The translations under genes were made by a program, and so were the position numbers. This document shows, piece by piece, positions 7,185 through 15,262 of a DNA stretch of 64,000 nt. This DNA comes from Corynebacterium halotolerans YIM 70093 = DSM 44683 (lineage in GTDB: Bacteria; Actinomycetota; Actinomycetes; Mycobacteriales; Mycobacteriaceae): contig NC_020302.1 of NCBI RefSeq assembly GCF_000341345.1, positions 228,075 to 292,074 of the forward strand, read 5' to 3'. Under the pieces are notes generated by a model. It was not told where the DNA came from. It made no database searches and was given only the letters and a program-made list of their open reading frames with translations. How positions within the stretch are numbered: the stretch's first letter is position 1; each line of letters starts with the position of its first letter.

Positions 7185-8561
7185 ATGGAAGCAGCAGACA
7201 TCGCATGGATCCTGGCGGCTGTCGCCCTCGTCGCGCTGATGTTCCCGGGCCTGGCGTTCCTGTACGGAGGTATGCTCGGCAGCGGCCAGGTGCTCAACAT
7301 GTTCATGATGGTCATGGGCTCACTCGCCGTCACCTCCGTCGTGTACGTCATCTACGGGCACGGGCTGGTGCTCGGCGACTCGGTCGGCGGACTGGGTCTG
7401 ATCGGCAACCCGCTGGAGTTCGCCGGTTTTTCCAACCTGCTGGTGAACGACGGATCGGGGAGCCTGCTCACCGCCGGCTTCTATATCCTCTTCGCCGCGA
7501 TCTCCCTGGCGCTGGTGGCGTCGGGCGCGGCGGGGCGGATGAAGTTCGGGGCCTGGCTGCTCTTCGGGGTTCTGTGGGTGACCCTGGTCTACGCCCCGCT
7601 GGCGCACTGGGTCTTCGCCTTCGACGACCCCGAAACCGGCACTGTCGGAGGCTGGCTGGTCAACACGGTGGGCATGCACGACTTCGCCGGCGGCACCGCC
7701 GTCCACATGAATGCCGGTGCCTCGGGTCTCGCCCTGGCGTTGGTGCTCGGGGCCCGCCGCTCCGGGGCGACCCGTCCGCACAACCTACCGCTCACGCTGA
7801 TCGGCGCGGGCATGCTCATGATCGGCTGGCTCGGCTTCAACGGCGGCACCGCCGGTGGTGCGAACTTCCTGGCCTCCTACGTCGTGGTCACCTCCATCTT
7901 GGCCGCGGCCGGCGGCATGCTCGGCTTCATCGTCGTGGAGCGCGTGCGCCACGGCCGCCCCACCCTCCTGGGACTGGCCACCGGTCTGATCGCCGGCCTG
8001 GTCGGCATCACCCCCGCAGCCGACGCAGTCAGCCCCGTCGGGGCGATCGCGGTGGGCTTCCTCGCCGCCGCGCTCGCGGCCTGGGCCATCAGCTGGAAGA
8101 GTCACCACGGCATTGATGACTCCCTGGACGTGTTCGCGGTCCACGGCATCGCGGGCATCGCGGGCGCCTTCTTCGTCATGCTCTTCGGTTCCGCCGCCGC
8201 CCCCGCGGGGGTGCAGGGCGTCCTGCTCGGCGGGGACCTGAGTCTGCTGTGGCGTGAACCGCTGGCCGTGGCGGTGACCCTGGTCTGGTCCTTCGGGCTC
8301 ACCTGGCTGATCGCCACCGCGATGATGAAGGTCCACGACATCCGGATCTCCCGCGAGGACGAGGACATGGGCGTCGACCGTGCCATCCACGCCGAGACGG
8401 CCTATGAGCTGCGTCAATCCACGATGTTTGGGCAAGCCGCTCGTCGGGCCGACGCGGACACCGCGGCTGACCGGAAGGCCGCGGCGCCCACCCCGGGCCC
8501 GATCTCATCCCCGTCCGTCGGCGCCGCCGACGACGCTCCCACCGCCTCCACAGCTTCCTGA
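7185..8561 (+). CDS. amtA: Ammonium/methylammonium transporter (Amt family)
   Basis: A 458-residue Amt channel with eleven predicted membrane segments. The conduction-pore twin histidines are present at His174 (AVHMNAGASG) and His320 (FAVHGIAGIAG), with the usual GFNGGTAGG signature between them. The C-terminal 60 residues are a Ala/Pro/Ser-rich cytoplasmic extension. The gene heads a three-gene operon with an ornithine-cyclodeaminase homologue and a sarcosine-oxidase homologue, the same order as the AmtR-controlled amtA-ocd-soxA operon of C. glutamicum. Two AmtR boxes lie 70-117 bp upstream, so induction under nitrogen limitation is expected. The ATG has GAGAGGGAAAAGAAG upstream. Confidence 0.93.
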   Translation: MEAADIAWILAAVALVALMFPGLAFLYGGMLGSGQVLNMFMMVMGSLAVTSVVYVIYGHGLVLGDSVGGLGLIGNPLEFAGFSNLLVNDGSGSLLTAGFYILFAAISLALVASGAAGRMKFGAWLLFGVLWVTLVYAPLAHWVFAFDDPETGTVGGWLVNTVGMHDFAGGTAVHMNAGASGLALALVLGARRSGATRPHNLPLTLIGAGMLMIGWLGFNGGTAGGANFLASYVVVTSILAAAGGMLGFIVVERVRHGRPTLLGLATGLIAGLVGITPAADAVSPVGAIAVGFLAAALAAWAISWKSHHGIDDSLDVFAVHGIAGIAGAFFVMLFGSAAAPAGVQGVLLGGDLSLLWREPLAVAVTLVWSFGLTWLIATAMMKVHDIRISREDEDMGVDRAIHAETAYELRQSTMFGQAARRADADTAADRKAAAPTPGPISSPSVGAADDAPTASTAS

Positions 8562-8581
8562 CCACACCGGAAAGACAGGTA

Positions 8582-9778
8582 ATGAACATGACCGCCGCGC
8601 TCCCCGGCACCACCGGAATCACCACCGTTCCCGCGACTCCCGTCGCCCCGGCCATCGACTTCCTCTACCTCTCCGAGTCCGACATGATTGCCGCCGGCGT
8701 CACCGACATCGCCCGATGCGTCGACGTCATGGAGGAGACTCTCGTTCTCCTGGCGCGGGGCGACTACATGATGGCCGGCCCGAACTCGAACTCGCACGGC
8801 GCTATGGTCACCTTCCCGGAAAAGCCGGCCTTTCCCGGTATGCCCGCCGACGGTCCGGACCGTCGCTTCATGGCAATGCCCGCTTACCTGGGGGGACGCT
8901 TCAACAACACGGGAGTGAAGTGGTACGGCTCCAACGCCGAGAACCGCAGGCACGGCCTGCCTCGCTCCATCCACGTCTTTGTCCTCAACGACACTGTCAC
9001 GGGTGCGCCGAAGGCCATCATGTCCGCGAACCTGCTGTCGGCCTACCGTACCGGTGCCGTCCCGGGCGTCGGCGTCAAGCTCCTCGCAGTGGAGAACGCC
9101 ACCACCGCGGCGGTCATCGGCCCCGGCGTGATGAGCCGCACCATCCTCGACGCCACCCTGGCCGTGCGCCCCGGGATCGGTCGGCTGAGGATCAAGGGGC
9201 GCTCGGCCGCCTCCATCCGCCGCTACATCGAGTGGGTCCGGGAGAATCACCCCCAGATCAGCCATATCGAGGTCGTCGACACAGAACGGGAAGCGGTGCA
9301 CGACGCGGACGTGGTCATCGCCGCCACCACCACTGACGCCGCAGGTCCGGAGACCTTCCCGTATTTCGCGCAGGAATGGCTCAAGCCGGGTGCGCTTTTG
9401 CTGCTGCCGGCCGCCGCCCGCTTCGACGACGCGTTCATCCGGGATGGTGCCCGCCTGGTCGTTGACTACCACGGCCTCTACGACGCCTGGCACGAGGAGT
9501 ACGGTCCGGCCGAGGCCTACCGGCTGCTGGGGATCCCCGGAAACCATTGGTGGGACATGTTGGCGGACGGTAGCCTCAGCGGCAACCGCATTCACCAGAT
9601 CGGCGACATCGCGGCCGGGGAAACCCCCGCCCGCATCAGTGACGACGAGATCATCCTCTACTCCGTCGGGGGCATGCCGGTTGAGGACGTGGCCTGGGCC
9701 ACGGAGGTCTACGGGACGGCTCGCGATCGCGGCATCGGCACCATGCTCAACCTCTGGGACACCCCCGCATTGTCCTGA
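8582..9778 (+). CDS. ocd: Ornithine cyclodeaminase/mu-crystallin family protein
   Basis: A 398-residue NAD(P)-binding protein of the ornithine cyclodeaminase/mu-crystallin family. Visible are the substrate-side segment MMAGPNSNSHGAM, the hinge LLSAYRTGAVPGVG, and a Rossmann core (VIGPGVMSRT..DA). It is longer than classical OCD (about 350) and resembles the variant annotated elsewhere as tyramine oxidase subunit B, so true ornithine deamination is not certain. It begins 20 bases after amtA and ends 29 bases before soxA, with GGAAAGACAGG upstream, so it belongs to the AmtR-box operon. Its likely role is release or redirection of ammonium from an imino or amino acid. Confidence 0.85.
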   Translation: MNMTAALPGTTGITTVPATPVAPAIDFLYLSESDMIAAGVTDIARCVDVMEETLVLLARGDYMMAGPNSNSHGAMVTFPEKPAFPGMPADGPDRRFMAMPAYLGGRFNNTGVKWYGSNAENRRHGLPRSIHVFVLNDTVTGAPKAIMSANLLSAYRTGAVPGVGVKLLAVENATTAAVIGPGVMSRTILDATLAVRPGIGRLRIKGRSAASIRRYIEWVRENHPQISHIEVVDTEREAVHDADVVIAATTTDAAGPETFPYFAQEWLKPGALLLLPAAARFDDAFIRDGARLVVDYHGLYDAWHEEYGPAEAYRLLGIPGNHWWDMLADGSLSGNRIHQIGDIAAGETPARISDDEIILYSVGGMPVEDVAWATEVYGTARDRGIGTMLNLWDTPALS

Positions 9779-9807
9779 ATCCATCTCACGAAGCCAAGGA
9801 GAAGACC

Positions 9808-10986
9808 ATGCCAGCCAAACTCCGCGTCGCCGTCATCGGGCTAGGCACCACCGGTTCCATGGCCCTGTGGCAGCTCAGCCGCCGCCCCGATATTGAGGTC
9901 TTAGGCTTTGAGCAGTTCGGCCTCGGCCACGGCTACGGCGCCTACACCGGCGAATCCCGCCTGTTCCGCACCGCTTACCATGAGGGTGCGAAGTACGTGC
10001 CCCTGTTGCTGCGGGCCCGCGAGCTCTGGGAGGAGCTCGGGGACTCGGCCGGCCGACTCCTGTTCCACCCCTTCGGTGTGCTCACCGTCGGCCGCGAGGA
10101 CGACGCCCCGTTCCAGCGGGTTCTGGACTCGGTGATGGCGCACGGCCTGCCGCACGAGCGGCTGAGCGCGGCGCAGATGCGGCGTCGGTACGCAGGCCTG
10201 GACTTCCGGGACGACGAGGCCGGCGTCGTCGACCTGCTCGGCGGGGCGCTGCGCCCGGAACTGTCGGTGCTCAGCGCGATCGAGCAGGCGATGGCCAACG
10301 GTGCGACCGTCCTCGATCACGAGCGCATCCTCAACGTCACCGACACTGGGACGGGCGTGCAGATCACTACTAACGCCCGCGAGACGGTCGTAGACCGCGT
10401 CGTCGTCACCGTGGGCAGCTGGGTGCGTGAACTCGTGCCGCAGATAGCCGACCTGGTCGAGGTACGCAAGCTGGTGCTCACCTGGTTTCTGCCGAGCATC
10501 TGCACCGATTTCGACCCCGCCAGCCTGCCCTGTTTCATCCGCGACCGCGACGGTTTCCATATCTTCGGCGCCCCCTGTGTCGACGGCTACAGCGTCAAGA
10601 TCGCGGGCCTGGACGTCTGGGGCGGCCCGGAGACCGACCGGCCGGAGGATGCCGACCTGCGCCTTGACCGCGACCTGATCTCCCGGTTCGGCGCCCGGGT
10701 CCATGAACTGTTCCCTGGCGTGCAGCCCGAACCCAACCGCTACAGCGTCCACTTCGACACCTTCACCGCCAGCCGCGATCCCATCGTCGACCGCTTCGGC
10801 GACGTCGTCGTGGTCACCGGCCTGTCCGGCCACGGCTTCAAACTCGCCCCGGCACTCGGCGAGCTGGCCTGCGATCTGGCGCTGGCCGAGCAGGCGCGCG
10901 TCCGGCACCGCGACTTCACACTCGACGCGCACCGTCCGATCGGCACGGAGTACTCGGTCGGGGCGGGAGCCGCGGTTTCGGCGTAG
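9808..10986 (+). CDS. soxA: Monomeric sarcosine oxidase/N-methyl amino acid oxidase-like flavoprotein
   Basis: A 392-residue FAD-dependent amine oxidase of the MSOX/MTOX group, which oxidises N-methyl amino acids to the amino acid, formaldehyde and peroxide. The dinucleotide motif GLGTTG is at residues 11-16, followed by an acidic end of beta-2 (FEQF) and GESRLFRTAYHEG, and a late SGHGFKLAP flavin motif. In MSOX the flavin is bound covalently to a cysteine near residue 315; here the aligned residue is His315 (YSVHFDTF). The cofactor may be non-covalent or His-linked. It is the last gene of the amtA operon. Downstream, GGCCC-GAAG-GGGCC at 11009-11022 is a small hairpin without a T-tract. Confidence 0.85.
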   Translation: MPAKLRVAVIGLGTTGSMALWQLSRRPDIEVLGFEQFGLGHGYGAYTGESRLFRTAYHEGAKYVPLLLRARELWEELGDSAGRLLFHPFGVLTVGREDDAPFQRVLDSVMAHGLPHERLSAAQMRRRYAGLDFRDDEAGVVDLLGGALRPELSVLSAIEQAMANGATVLDHERILNVTDTGTGVQITTNARETVVDRVVVTVGSWVRELVPQIADLVEVRKLVLTWFLPSICTDFDPASLPCFIRDRDGFHIFGAPCVDGYSVKIAGLDVWGGPETDRPEDADLRLDRDLISRFGARVHELFPGVQPEPNRYSVHFDTFTASRDPIVDRFGDVVVVTGLSGHGFKLAPALGELACDLALAEQARVRHRDFTLDAHRPIGTEYSVGAGAAVSA

Positions 10987-11111
10987 GGCGGGCGTCGACC
11001 GGCCGCGGGGCCCGAAGGGGCCTCACGATCGGGTAGCGATCTGTCCTGGCACGGGAAGCGGCGGGGGCGTGCGGTCCCCACTGAGGGCAACGACCCGCAG
11101 GAGGAACCTTC

Positions 11112-11381
11112 ATGCGCACCCGATCCTGTGCCGCGGCCGCCCCTGGCCTGCTTCTCACGCCCGCCACCGCCTCCGCCCAGCACTTTGATCCGGAGCCGGG
11201 TGTCAGCACCTATTGGTGAAGCGAGCGCCCCGCCCGACTCCCGCAGGCCTTCTCCTCCGACCCGCTCGGCGTGGGCTTCGCAATGTCGATGACCCCGGTG
11301 CTGCCGTTCATCTTGTTTCTGGATTCCACCGGCCCCCTCTCGGGGACCGTGTACGGCTCCGGCGGCATCCCGGTCCGGTAG
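11112..11381 (+). pseudogene. Small secreted protein gene interrupted by an in-frame TGA
   Basis: A strong AGGAGG seven bases upstream leads into ATG 11112, a signal peptide (RTRSC, then a hydrophobic PGLLLTPATASAQ) and a short mature start HFDPEPGVSTYW. TGA then occurs at 11217-11219. The same frame stays open for another 53 codons with a plausible continuation (QAFSSDPLGVGFAMSMTPVL, FLDSTGPLSG) to TAG at 11379. The simplest reading is a secreted protein gene with a nonsense mutation. Alternatively the 35-residue product is the real, very short exported peptide. I do not recognise the family. Confidence 0.5.
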
Positions 11382-11742
11382 CATCTGGGCCCAATCGGAT
11401 AGCGGTCGGGCACCGAGTTTTTCCGTCAGCCGAGCTTCTGACGATCGAAGACAGACCACGCCTCGGTGCGGCCACCATTTTCCCTTCCCCGTTTTCTTGC
11501 CCGGAGTGGCCCTGGGGTGCGGTCCACGCGAAAAAGAGCGCCTTCACCTGGGATTCCGTCAGATCGCTCAGCTGTCCCCGCCATGTTAAGGGGGGCCCGA
11601 TGGAAAAGATTTCTGCGCCGTGTGGTAAGCGCTGGCATACTGAAAAACGGAACGATCTTCTTATAAGTCCAAGAAATCTACTGCTCGGCACTCGAGATCT
11701 GGGTCGGAAACGAGCCAGGCCCAGTGCCGGAAGGGAGCTTCA
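11382..11742. other. Intergenic stretch, no gene seen
   Basis: About 360 bp between the secreted-protein pseudogene and the stress-type operon. Frames here lack coding character. The end provides GAAGGGAG just before the ATG at 11743. CATACT (about 11635) is a possible -10, giving a leader near 100 nt. No repeat or RNA gene was recognised. Confidence 0.4.
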
Positions 11743-12492
11743 ATGACAACGAATCAAGATCGAGCTCAAGCCGCCAAGGAGGCCGGCCGGGACGAGGCTT
11801 CGAAGGTCGCAGGTGAGGCCCAGGGCGCTGCCCGCGACGTCGCCGACACCGCCCGTCAGGAAGCCCGGCAGGTCACCGATGAAGCCATGAATCAGGCCAA
11901 GTCCCTGACGAACTCGGCCCGGGATGAGGTTTACTCGCAGGCGTCCACTCAGCAGCAGCGTCTGGCCGAGCAGTCCCGCATGGTCACCGATGACCTGCAG
12001 CGCCTGGCGCGTGGAGAGCAGGCCGAGTCCGACATGGTCAACCAGGTCGTCTCGATGCTCGCCGACCGGGCCCAGAAATTCACCACCCAGCTGGAGACTA
12101 AGCAGCCCACTGAACTACTCGACGATGTGCGCCGCTTCGCTTCCCGACGCCCCGGCACCTTCCTGGCCATCGCCGCCGGCGTCGGCCTGGTCGCCGGACG
12201 TCTGACCCGCGGGGTGGCCGACAACGATGACGACGCCTCGCAGGACTCCCGCCAGTCCGAGGCTCCGCAGGCCGTCACCCCGCCACCGGCGGCAGCGGTG
12301 GAGCCGACCACGTCGGCAGACCCGGGTGTGGCCCCCACCACCCCGGCACCGGGAGCGCCGCTGCACACTCCGGTGGAGGGCGCCCCTGATCTCGCCTCCG
12401 GTGGCTCCCCCGGCACCCCTTTCGGGGACACCCCGGAGACCGCCCCCGGTGACCGACTGGACGACATCACCGACCGGGGAGACCGCCGATGA
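11743..12492 (+). CDS. DUF883-like stress/envelope protein with one membrane segment
   Basis: A 249-residue protein. Residues 1-75 are an Ala/Gln/Glu/Lys-rich helix with repeated AAKEAGRDEAS- and ARQEARQVTDEA-like heptads, resembling LEA/DUF883 proteins. Residues 120-155 hold RRFASRRPGTFLAIAAGVGL, a single membrane helix. Residues 165-249 are a Pro/Ala/Thr/Gly-rich tail ending DDITDRGDRR. It heads a tight three-gene operon with a holin-like protein and a DUF3618 protein. Such trios are widespread in actinobacteria and are associated with stress or envelope physiology; the molecular role is not known. Confidence 0.7.
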   Translation: MTTNQDRAQAAKEAGRDEASKVAGEAQGAARDVADTARQEARQVTDEAMNQAKSLTNSARDEVYSQASTQQQRLAEQSRMVTDDLQRLARGEQAESDMVNQVVSMLADRAQKFTTQLETKQPTELLDDVRRFASRRPGTFLAIAAGVGLVAGRLTRGVADNDDDASQDSRQSEAPQAVTPPPAAAVEPTTSADPGVAPTTPAPGAPLHTPVEGAPDLASGGSPGTPFGDTPETAPGDRLDDITDRGDRR

Positions 12493-12995
12493 GTTCCCCC
12501 TCGAATGACCCGACGTACACCAGTCCCGGGGCGGATCCCGCCACCGGCAGTCCCCTGACCCCGCCCGCGGCCGGCTCGTCCCAGATACCTGACTCCGAGG
12601 CGGAAACCCGCGCGCGGACCGAGTCGCTGGGGGAGATGTTCTCCCACTTCACCGAGGACCTCTCCACCCTGATGCGCCAGGAGATCCAGCTCGCCAAGGC
12701 CGAGGCCACCACTTCCGCCAAGCAGGCCGGTGCGGGCGCGGGCATGCTCGCCGCGGCGGCCCTCGGCGGATTCTTCGTACTGCTGTTTCTGTCCCTGGCC
12801 CTCACTTGGGCTCTGGGCAACGTGATGGACCTGGGCTGGGCGGCGCTGATCGTGGCCGCTGTCTGGGCCGTCATCGCCGCCATTCTGGCCGTGGTGGGTA
12901 AGAAGCGACTCGACAAGATGAAGGGCCTGCCCCAGACCCAGGAAACCGTCCAGGAGATTCCCCCGACCCTGAACCCCAGCAAGGAGACGCCATGA
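12489..12995 (+). CDS. Phage holin family (DUF1469-like) membrane protein
   Basis: A 168-residue protein with an amphipathic SLGEMFSHFTEDLSTLMRQE helix, then AEATTSAKQAG and two membrane helices (about 82-105 and 112-137), ending in a KKRLDKMKGLPQ basic stretch. This is the layout of the PF07332 holin-like family that occurs in chromosomal stress operons rather than prophages. The ATG overlaps the previous stop (ATGA), so the genes are translationally coupled. The N-terminal 40 residues are Pro/Ser-rich and disordered. No prophage genes are nearby. Confidence 0.75.
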   Translation: MSSPSNDPTYTSPGADPATGSPLTPPAAGSSQIPDSEAETRARTESLGEMFSHFTEDLSTLMRQEIQLAKAEATTSAKQAGAGAGMLAAAALGGFFVLLFLSLALTWALGNVMDLGWAALIVAAVWAVIAAILAVVGKKRLDKMKGLPQTQETVQEIPPTLNPSKETP

Positions 12996-13603
12996 CCAAC
13001 CCCGATGACATCCGCGCCGACATCGAACGCACCCGAGGCAACCTCGGCCGAGACGTGGACGCCCTGGCCGAGAAGGTCGACCCCAACAAGGCGGTCGAGC
13101 GCCAGACCGACAAGATCCGCGGCAAGTGGACCGACCTGCGTGAGTCCGTGATGGGCAGCCCCGACCACGACAACGGGCAGTCCACCATGCAGGACGCCCG
13201 CGACCGGGCCGGCGAGATGGCGGACGAGGCCGGGCAGATGGCCCGCAACGCCCCCGAGCAGGTCAAGCGTCGTGCACGCGGCAATCCGCTGGCCGCCGGA
13301 CTCATCGCCCTGGGCGCCGGCTGGCTGGCTGGTTCGCTGCTGCCGGCCTCCCAGCCTGAGCAGGACGCTGCGGCCAAGGCGAAGGAGAAGGCCGAACCTG
13401 CTCTGGAGGAGGCCAAGTCGGTCGCACAGGACATGGGTGAGTCCCTCCAGCCGCAGGCGCAGGAGGCGGCCGAGTCCGTCAAGGACTCCGCCACCGCCGG
13501 AGCACAGCACGTCAAGAGCGAGGGCCAGCACCGTGCCACTGAGCTCAAGGACGATTCCCGACAGGCCGCCCAGCGGGTCAAGGACACCACCCAGGAGTCC
13601 TGA
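12992..13603 (+). CDS. DUF3618 domain protein
   Basis: A 203-residue protein that opens with the DUF3618 signature DDIRADIERTRGNLGRDVDA and has a single hydrophobic helix (NPLAAGLIALGAGWLAGSLL, about residues 100-119). It ends in a long charged Ala/Glu/Lys helix of coiled-coil type. It is coupled to the holin-like gene by an ATGA overlap and is the last gene before a strong palindromic terminator. Function is unknown; operon context points to the cell envelope. Confidence 0.75.
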   Translation: MTNPDDIRADIERTRGNLGRDVDALAEKVDPNKAVERQTDKIRGKWTDLRESVMGSPDHDNGQSTMQDARDRAGEMADEAGQMARNAPEQVKRRARGNPLAAGLIALGAGWLAGSLLPASQPEQDAAAKAKEKAEPALEEAKSVAQDMGESLQPQAQEAAESVKDSATAGAQHVKSEGQHRATELKDDSRQAAQRVKDTTQES

Positions 13604-13619
13604 CACCCCACAATTCACG

Positions 13620-13657
13620 CGATCGCCCGGGGCCGGAGACGGTATCCCGGGCGATCG
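13620..13657 (+). terminator. Hairpin after the DUF883-like operon
   Basis: A perfect 12-bp stem (CGATCGCCCGGG with CCCGGGCGATCG) and a 14-nt loop, followed by TCTGTTGT. The stem is strong but the T-tract is weak. It lies 16 bases after the DUF3618 stop. Confidence 0.65.
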
Positions 13658-13680
13658 TCTGTTGTGGGAGGGCGGGAATC

Positions 13681-13744
13681 GGCTTTAGGGCGGGCATTGC
13701 GGCGGAAACTGGTGCTGTGACCCGTTGAGGTCCGCCCTTGTGCC
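13681..13744. repeat. 64-bp palindromic unit, locus A copy 1
   Basis: The most diverged copy on the left arm (TTTAGGGCGGGCATTG), with a standard right arm (GGTCCGCCCTTGTGCC). Confidence 0.7.
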
Positions 13745-13786
13745 GCTTCTTGACATCCCGGCTCGGGGAGGGAAAGTGTCACATCA

Positions 13787-13850
13787 GCGGTAGGACGGAC
13801 ATTGGGGCTGGAACCGCCGCCGTGGCTCTTCGATGTCCGCCCTTGCGCAG
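13787..13850. repeat. 64-bp palindromic unit, locus A copy 2
   Basis: Arms GCGGTAGGACGGACATTG and GATGTCCGCCCTTGCGCAG; the loop differs from other copies. Confidence 0.8.
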
Positions 13851-13920
13851 TTCTCGTGCCCGCGCCGGCACTTCTCGACGTCGCGATCCGCGCGGCGTGG
13901 GCAAACGGCTTGTCGCACCA

Positions 13921-13984
13921 GCGGTAGGGCGGACACCAGGTCTAAAAACCCGTACCCAGACCACCGGCGTCCGCCCTTGTGCAG
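13921..13984. repeat. 64-bp palindromic unit, locus A copy 3
   Basis: Arms GCGGTAGGGCGGACACC and GGCGTCCGCCCTTGTGCAG. It ends 22 bp before the promoter of the TetR gene. Confidence 0.8.
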
Positions 13985-14005
13985 CCGCCCCAACTCCCGT
14001 CCCGG

Positions 14006-14034
14006 TTGCCTACCAACCAGATGGTAGGTACATT
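14006..14034 (+). promoter_or_regulatory. tetR-SMR promoter with operator filling the spacer
   Basis: -35 TTGCCT (14006-14011), a 17-bp spacer, and -10 TACATT (14029-14034). The perfect dyad CCTACCA-N6-TGGTAGG (14009-14028) occupies the spacer. The -10 lies seven bases before GTG 14042, so the mRNA should be leaderless and autorepressed. Confidence 0.75.
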
Positions 14035-14041
14035 CGGGCCG

Positions 14042-14563
14042 GTGAGCGACACCAGAACGAAAATCCTCGACCATGCCGTCGAGCTCCTGCGCGACGGCGG
14101 GGTGCTCACGCTCGATTCCGCGGCGCACGCGGCGGGCCTGTCGAAGCCCGGCGTGATCCATCATTTCCGCACCAAGCAGGGCCTGGTGCTCGCGGTCGTC
14201 GACCACATCATCGATGGCTGGGAGGCGGACCTGCGCACCCGGCTGCGCAATCCCGGGGACCCGCTCGACCGGCTGCGCGCCTACCTGGACTACGCCTTCA
14301 CCGGCGATTTCGACTCGTCCGACCTGGTCATCGTCGGCGACGCCGCCCTCCGCGAGCCGCTGCGCCGGCGGTGGGTGGAACGCCTCGGGCCGTGGTTCGC
14401 GCCGGCGACCCCCACGCCCGGCCCCGAGCTGACGGCCGTCCGGTTGATCGCCGACGGCGCGTGGTTCGACCAGGCCCTCGGTATCGCCGACCTCGCCCCG
14501 TCGGAGCGCGCGGCGGTCCACCGCATCGCCCTGGAACTGCTGGGTGGGAAGGAGCAGGAGTGA
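14042..14563 (+). CDS. TetR/AcrR family repressor of the adjacent SMR efflux genes
   Basis: A 173-residue regulator. The N-terminal helix-turn-helix reads TRTKILDHAVELL, then LTLDSAAHAAGLSKPGVIHH followed by FRTKQGL, the TetR pattern. The C-terminal part is a short all-helical ligand domain. GTG 14042 is chosen because the -10 sits exactly one leaderless distance upstream. The frame is open further upstream, but that stretch runs through the promoter and a 64-bp repeat. The stop overlaps the start of the first SMR gene (GTGA). The inducer is probably a cationic drug or quaternary ammonium compound (inference). Confidence 0.87.
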   Translation: MSDTRTKILDHAVELLRDGGVLTLDSAAHAAGLSKPGVIHHFRTKQGLVLAVVDHIIDGWEADLRTRLRNPGDPLDRLRAYLDYAFTGDFDSSDLVIVGDAALREPLRRRWVERLGPWFAPATPTPGPELTAVRLIADGAWFDQALGIADLAPSERAAVHRIALELLGGKEQE

Positions 14564-14901
14564 GGATTCACCGCAGCTGGCTCTACCTCGCCGGCGCCAT
14601 CATCACGGAGGTGATGGCCACGCTCTCACTGAAGGGGGCGCTGAACGACCCGGCCCTCTACGCGGTCGTCGTGGTCGGCTACGTCGCCGCCTTCTTCTTC
14701 CTGTCCCGGGTGCTGCGTGCCGGCCTGAGCGTCGGCGTGGCCTACGGCATCTGGGGCGCGTGCGGCGTGGCGCTGACCGCCGTGTTCTCCTACTTCATCT
14801 TCGACGAGCCACTGACCCTGATGATGCTCACCGGTATCGCCGTCATCATCGCCGGGGTGCTGTGCATCGAACTCGGTGGCAGGAAGGCGGAGGCGGAATG
14901 A
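14560..14901 (+). CDS. SMR family multidrug efflux subunit (first of a pair)
   Basis: A 113-residue protein with four membrane helices and the essential glutamate of helix 1 in AGAIITEVMATLSLKGA. Helix 3 carries GLSVGVAYGIWGACG, the SMR signature. SMR proteins work as antiparallel dimers that exchange protons for lipophilic cations. The GTG overlaps the tetR stop and its own stop overlaps the next SMR gene, so the three genes form one coupled operon. Pairs of unequal SMR genes (EbrAB, YkkCD type) often form heterodimers with fixed opposite topology, which is likely here. Confidence 0.88.
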   Translation: MRIHRSWLYLAGAIITEVMATLSLKGALNDPALYAVVVVGYVAAFFFLSRVLRAGLSVGVAYGIWGACGVALTAVFSYFIFDEPLTLMMLTGIAVIIAGVLCIELGGRKAEAE

Positions 14902-15218
14902 GCTGGCTGTTCCTCACTCTCGCGATCATCCTCGAGGTCGCCGCGACCCTCTCGCTGCGCATGGCGGTAGCCTCCCGGCGTGTCTGGTACGTGGCCGTCG
15001 CCGTCGGTTACATCCTGGCCTTCACCTTCCTGTCGGCGGCGCTCAGCACGGGTATGCCGCTGGGTGTGGCCTACGGGATGTGGACCGCCCTCGGTGTCGT
15101 GCTGACCGCCCTGCTGGGCAGGGTGCTGTTCAAGGAGCCGTTCACCCCGGTGATGTGGCTCGGCGTCGGGCTGATCATGGGCGGGGTCCTGTTGGTGGAG
15201 CTCGGCGCGGGCTACTGA
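14898..15218 (+). CDS. SMR family multidrug efflux subunit (second of a pair)
   Basis: A 106-residue protein with four helices, the helix-1 glutamate in LAIILEVAATLSLRMA, and GMPLGVAYGMWTALG in helix 3. It lacks the basic N-terminal extension of its partner (RIHRSW) and ends in uncharged GAGY, whereas the partner ends in a charged GRKAEAE tail. Those charge differences could bias opposite membrane orientations. The ATG overlaps the preceding stop (ATGA). Confidence 0.88.
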   Translation: MSWLFLTLAIILEVAATLSLRMAVASRRVWYVAVAVGYILAFTFLSAALSTGMPLGVAYGMWTALGVVLTALLGRVLFKEPFTPVMWLGVGLIMGGVLLVELGAGY

Positions 15219-15249
15219 ACCCGGGTCTGCACGCGCCCGTGGGAATGAG

Positions 15250-15255
15250 TACCCT
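15250..15255 (+). promoter_or_regulatory. -10 hexamer TACCCT, leaderless layout
   Basis: Seven bases separate it from ATG 15263. Confidence 0.5.
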
Positions 15256-15262
15256 CGCCACC

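Noticed and set aside
11217..11219. Selenocysteine at the in-frame TGA
   Set aside because: No adjacent SECIS-like hairpin, and the surrounding protein is not a known selenoprotein type; a nonsense mutation is simpler.
12489..12995. Prophage remnant because of the holin-like protein
   Set aside because: No other phage gene is near; this holin-like family is common in chromosomal stress operons.
13738..14559. A long frame joining the 64-bp repeats, the tetR promoter and the first SMR gene
   Set aside because: It runs through non-coding repeats and out of frame over tetR; the SMR start at 14560 with GTGA overlap is clear.
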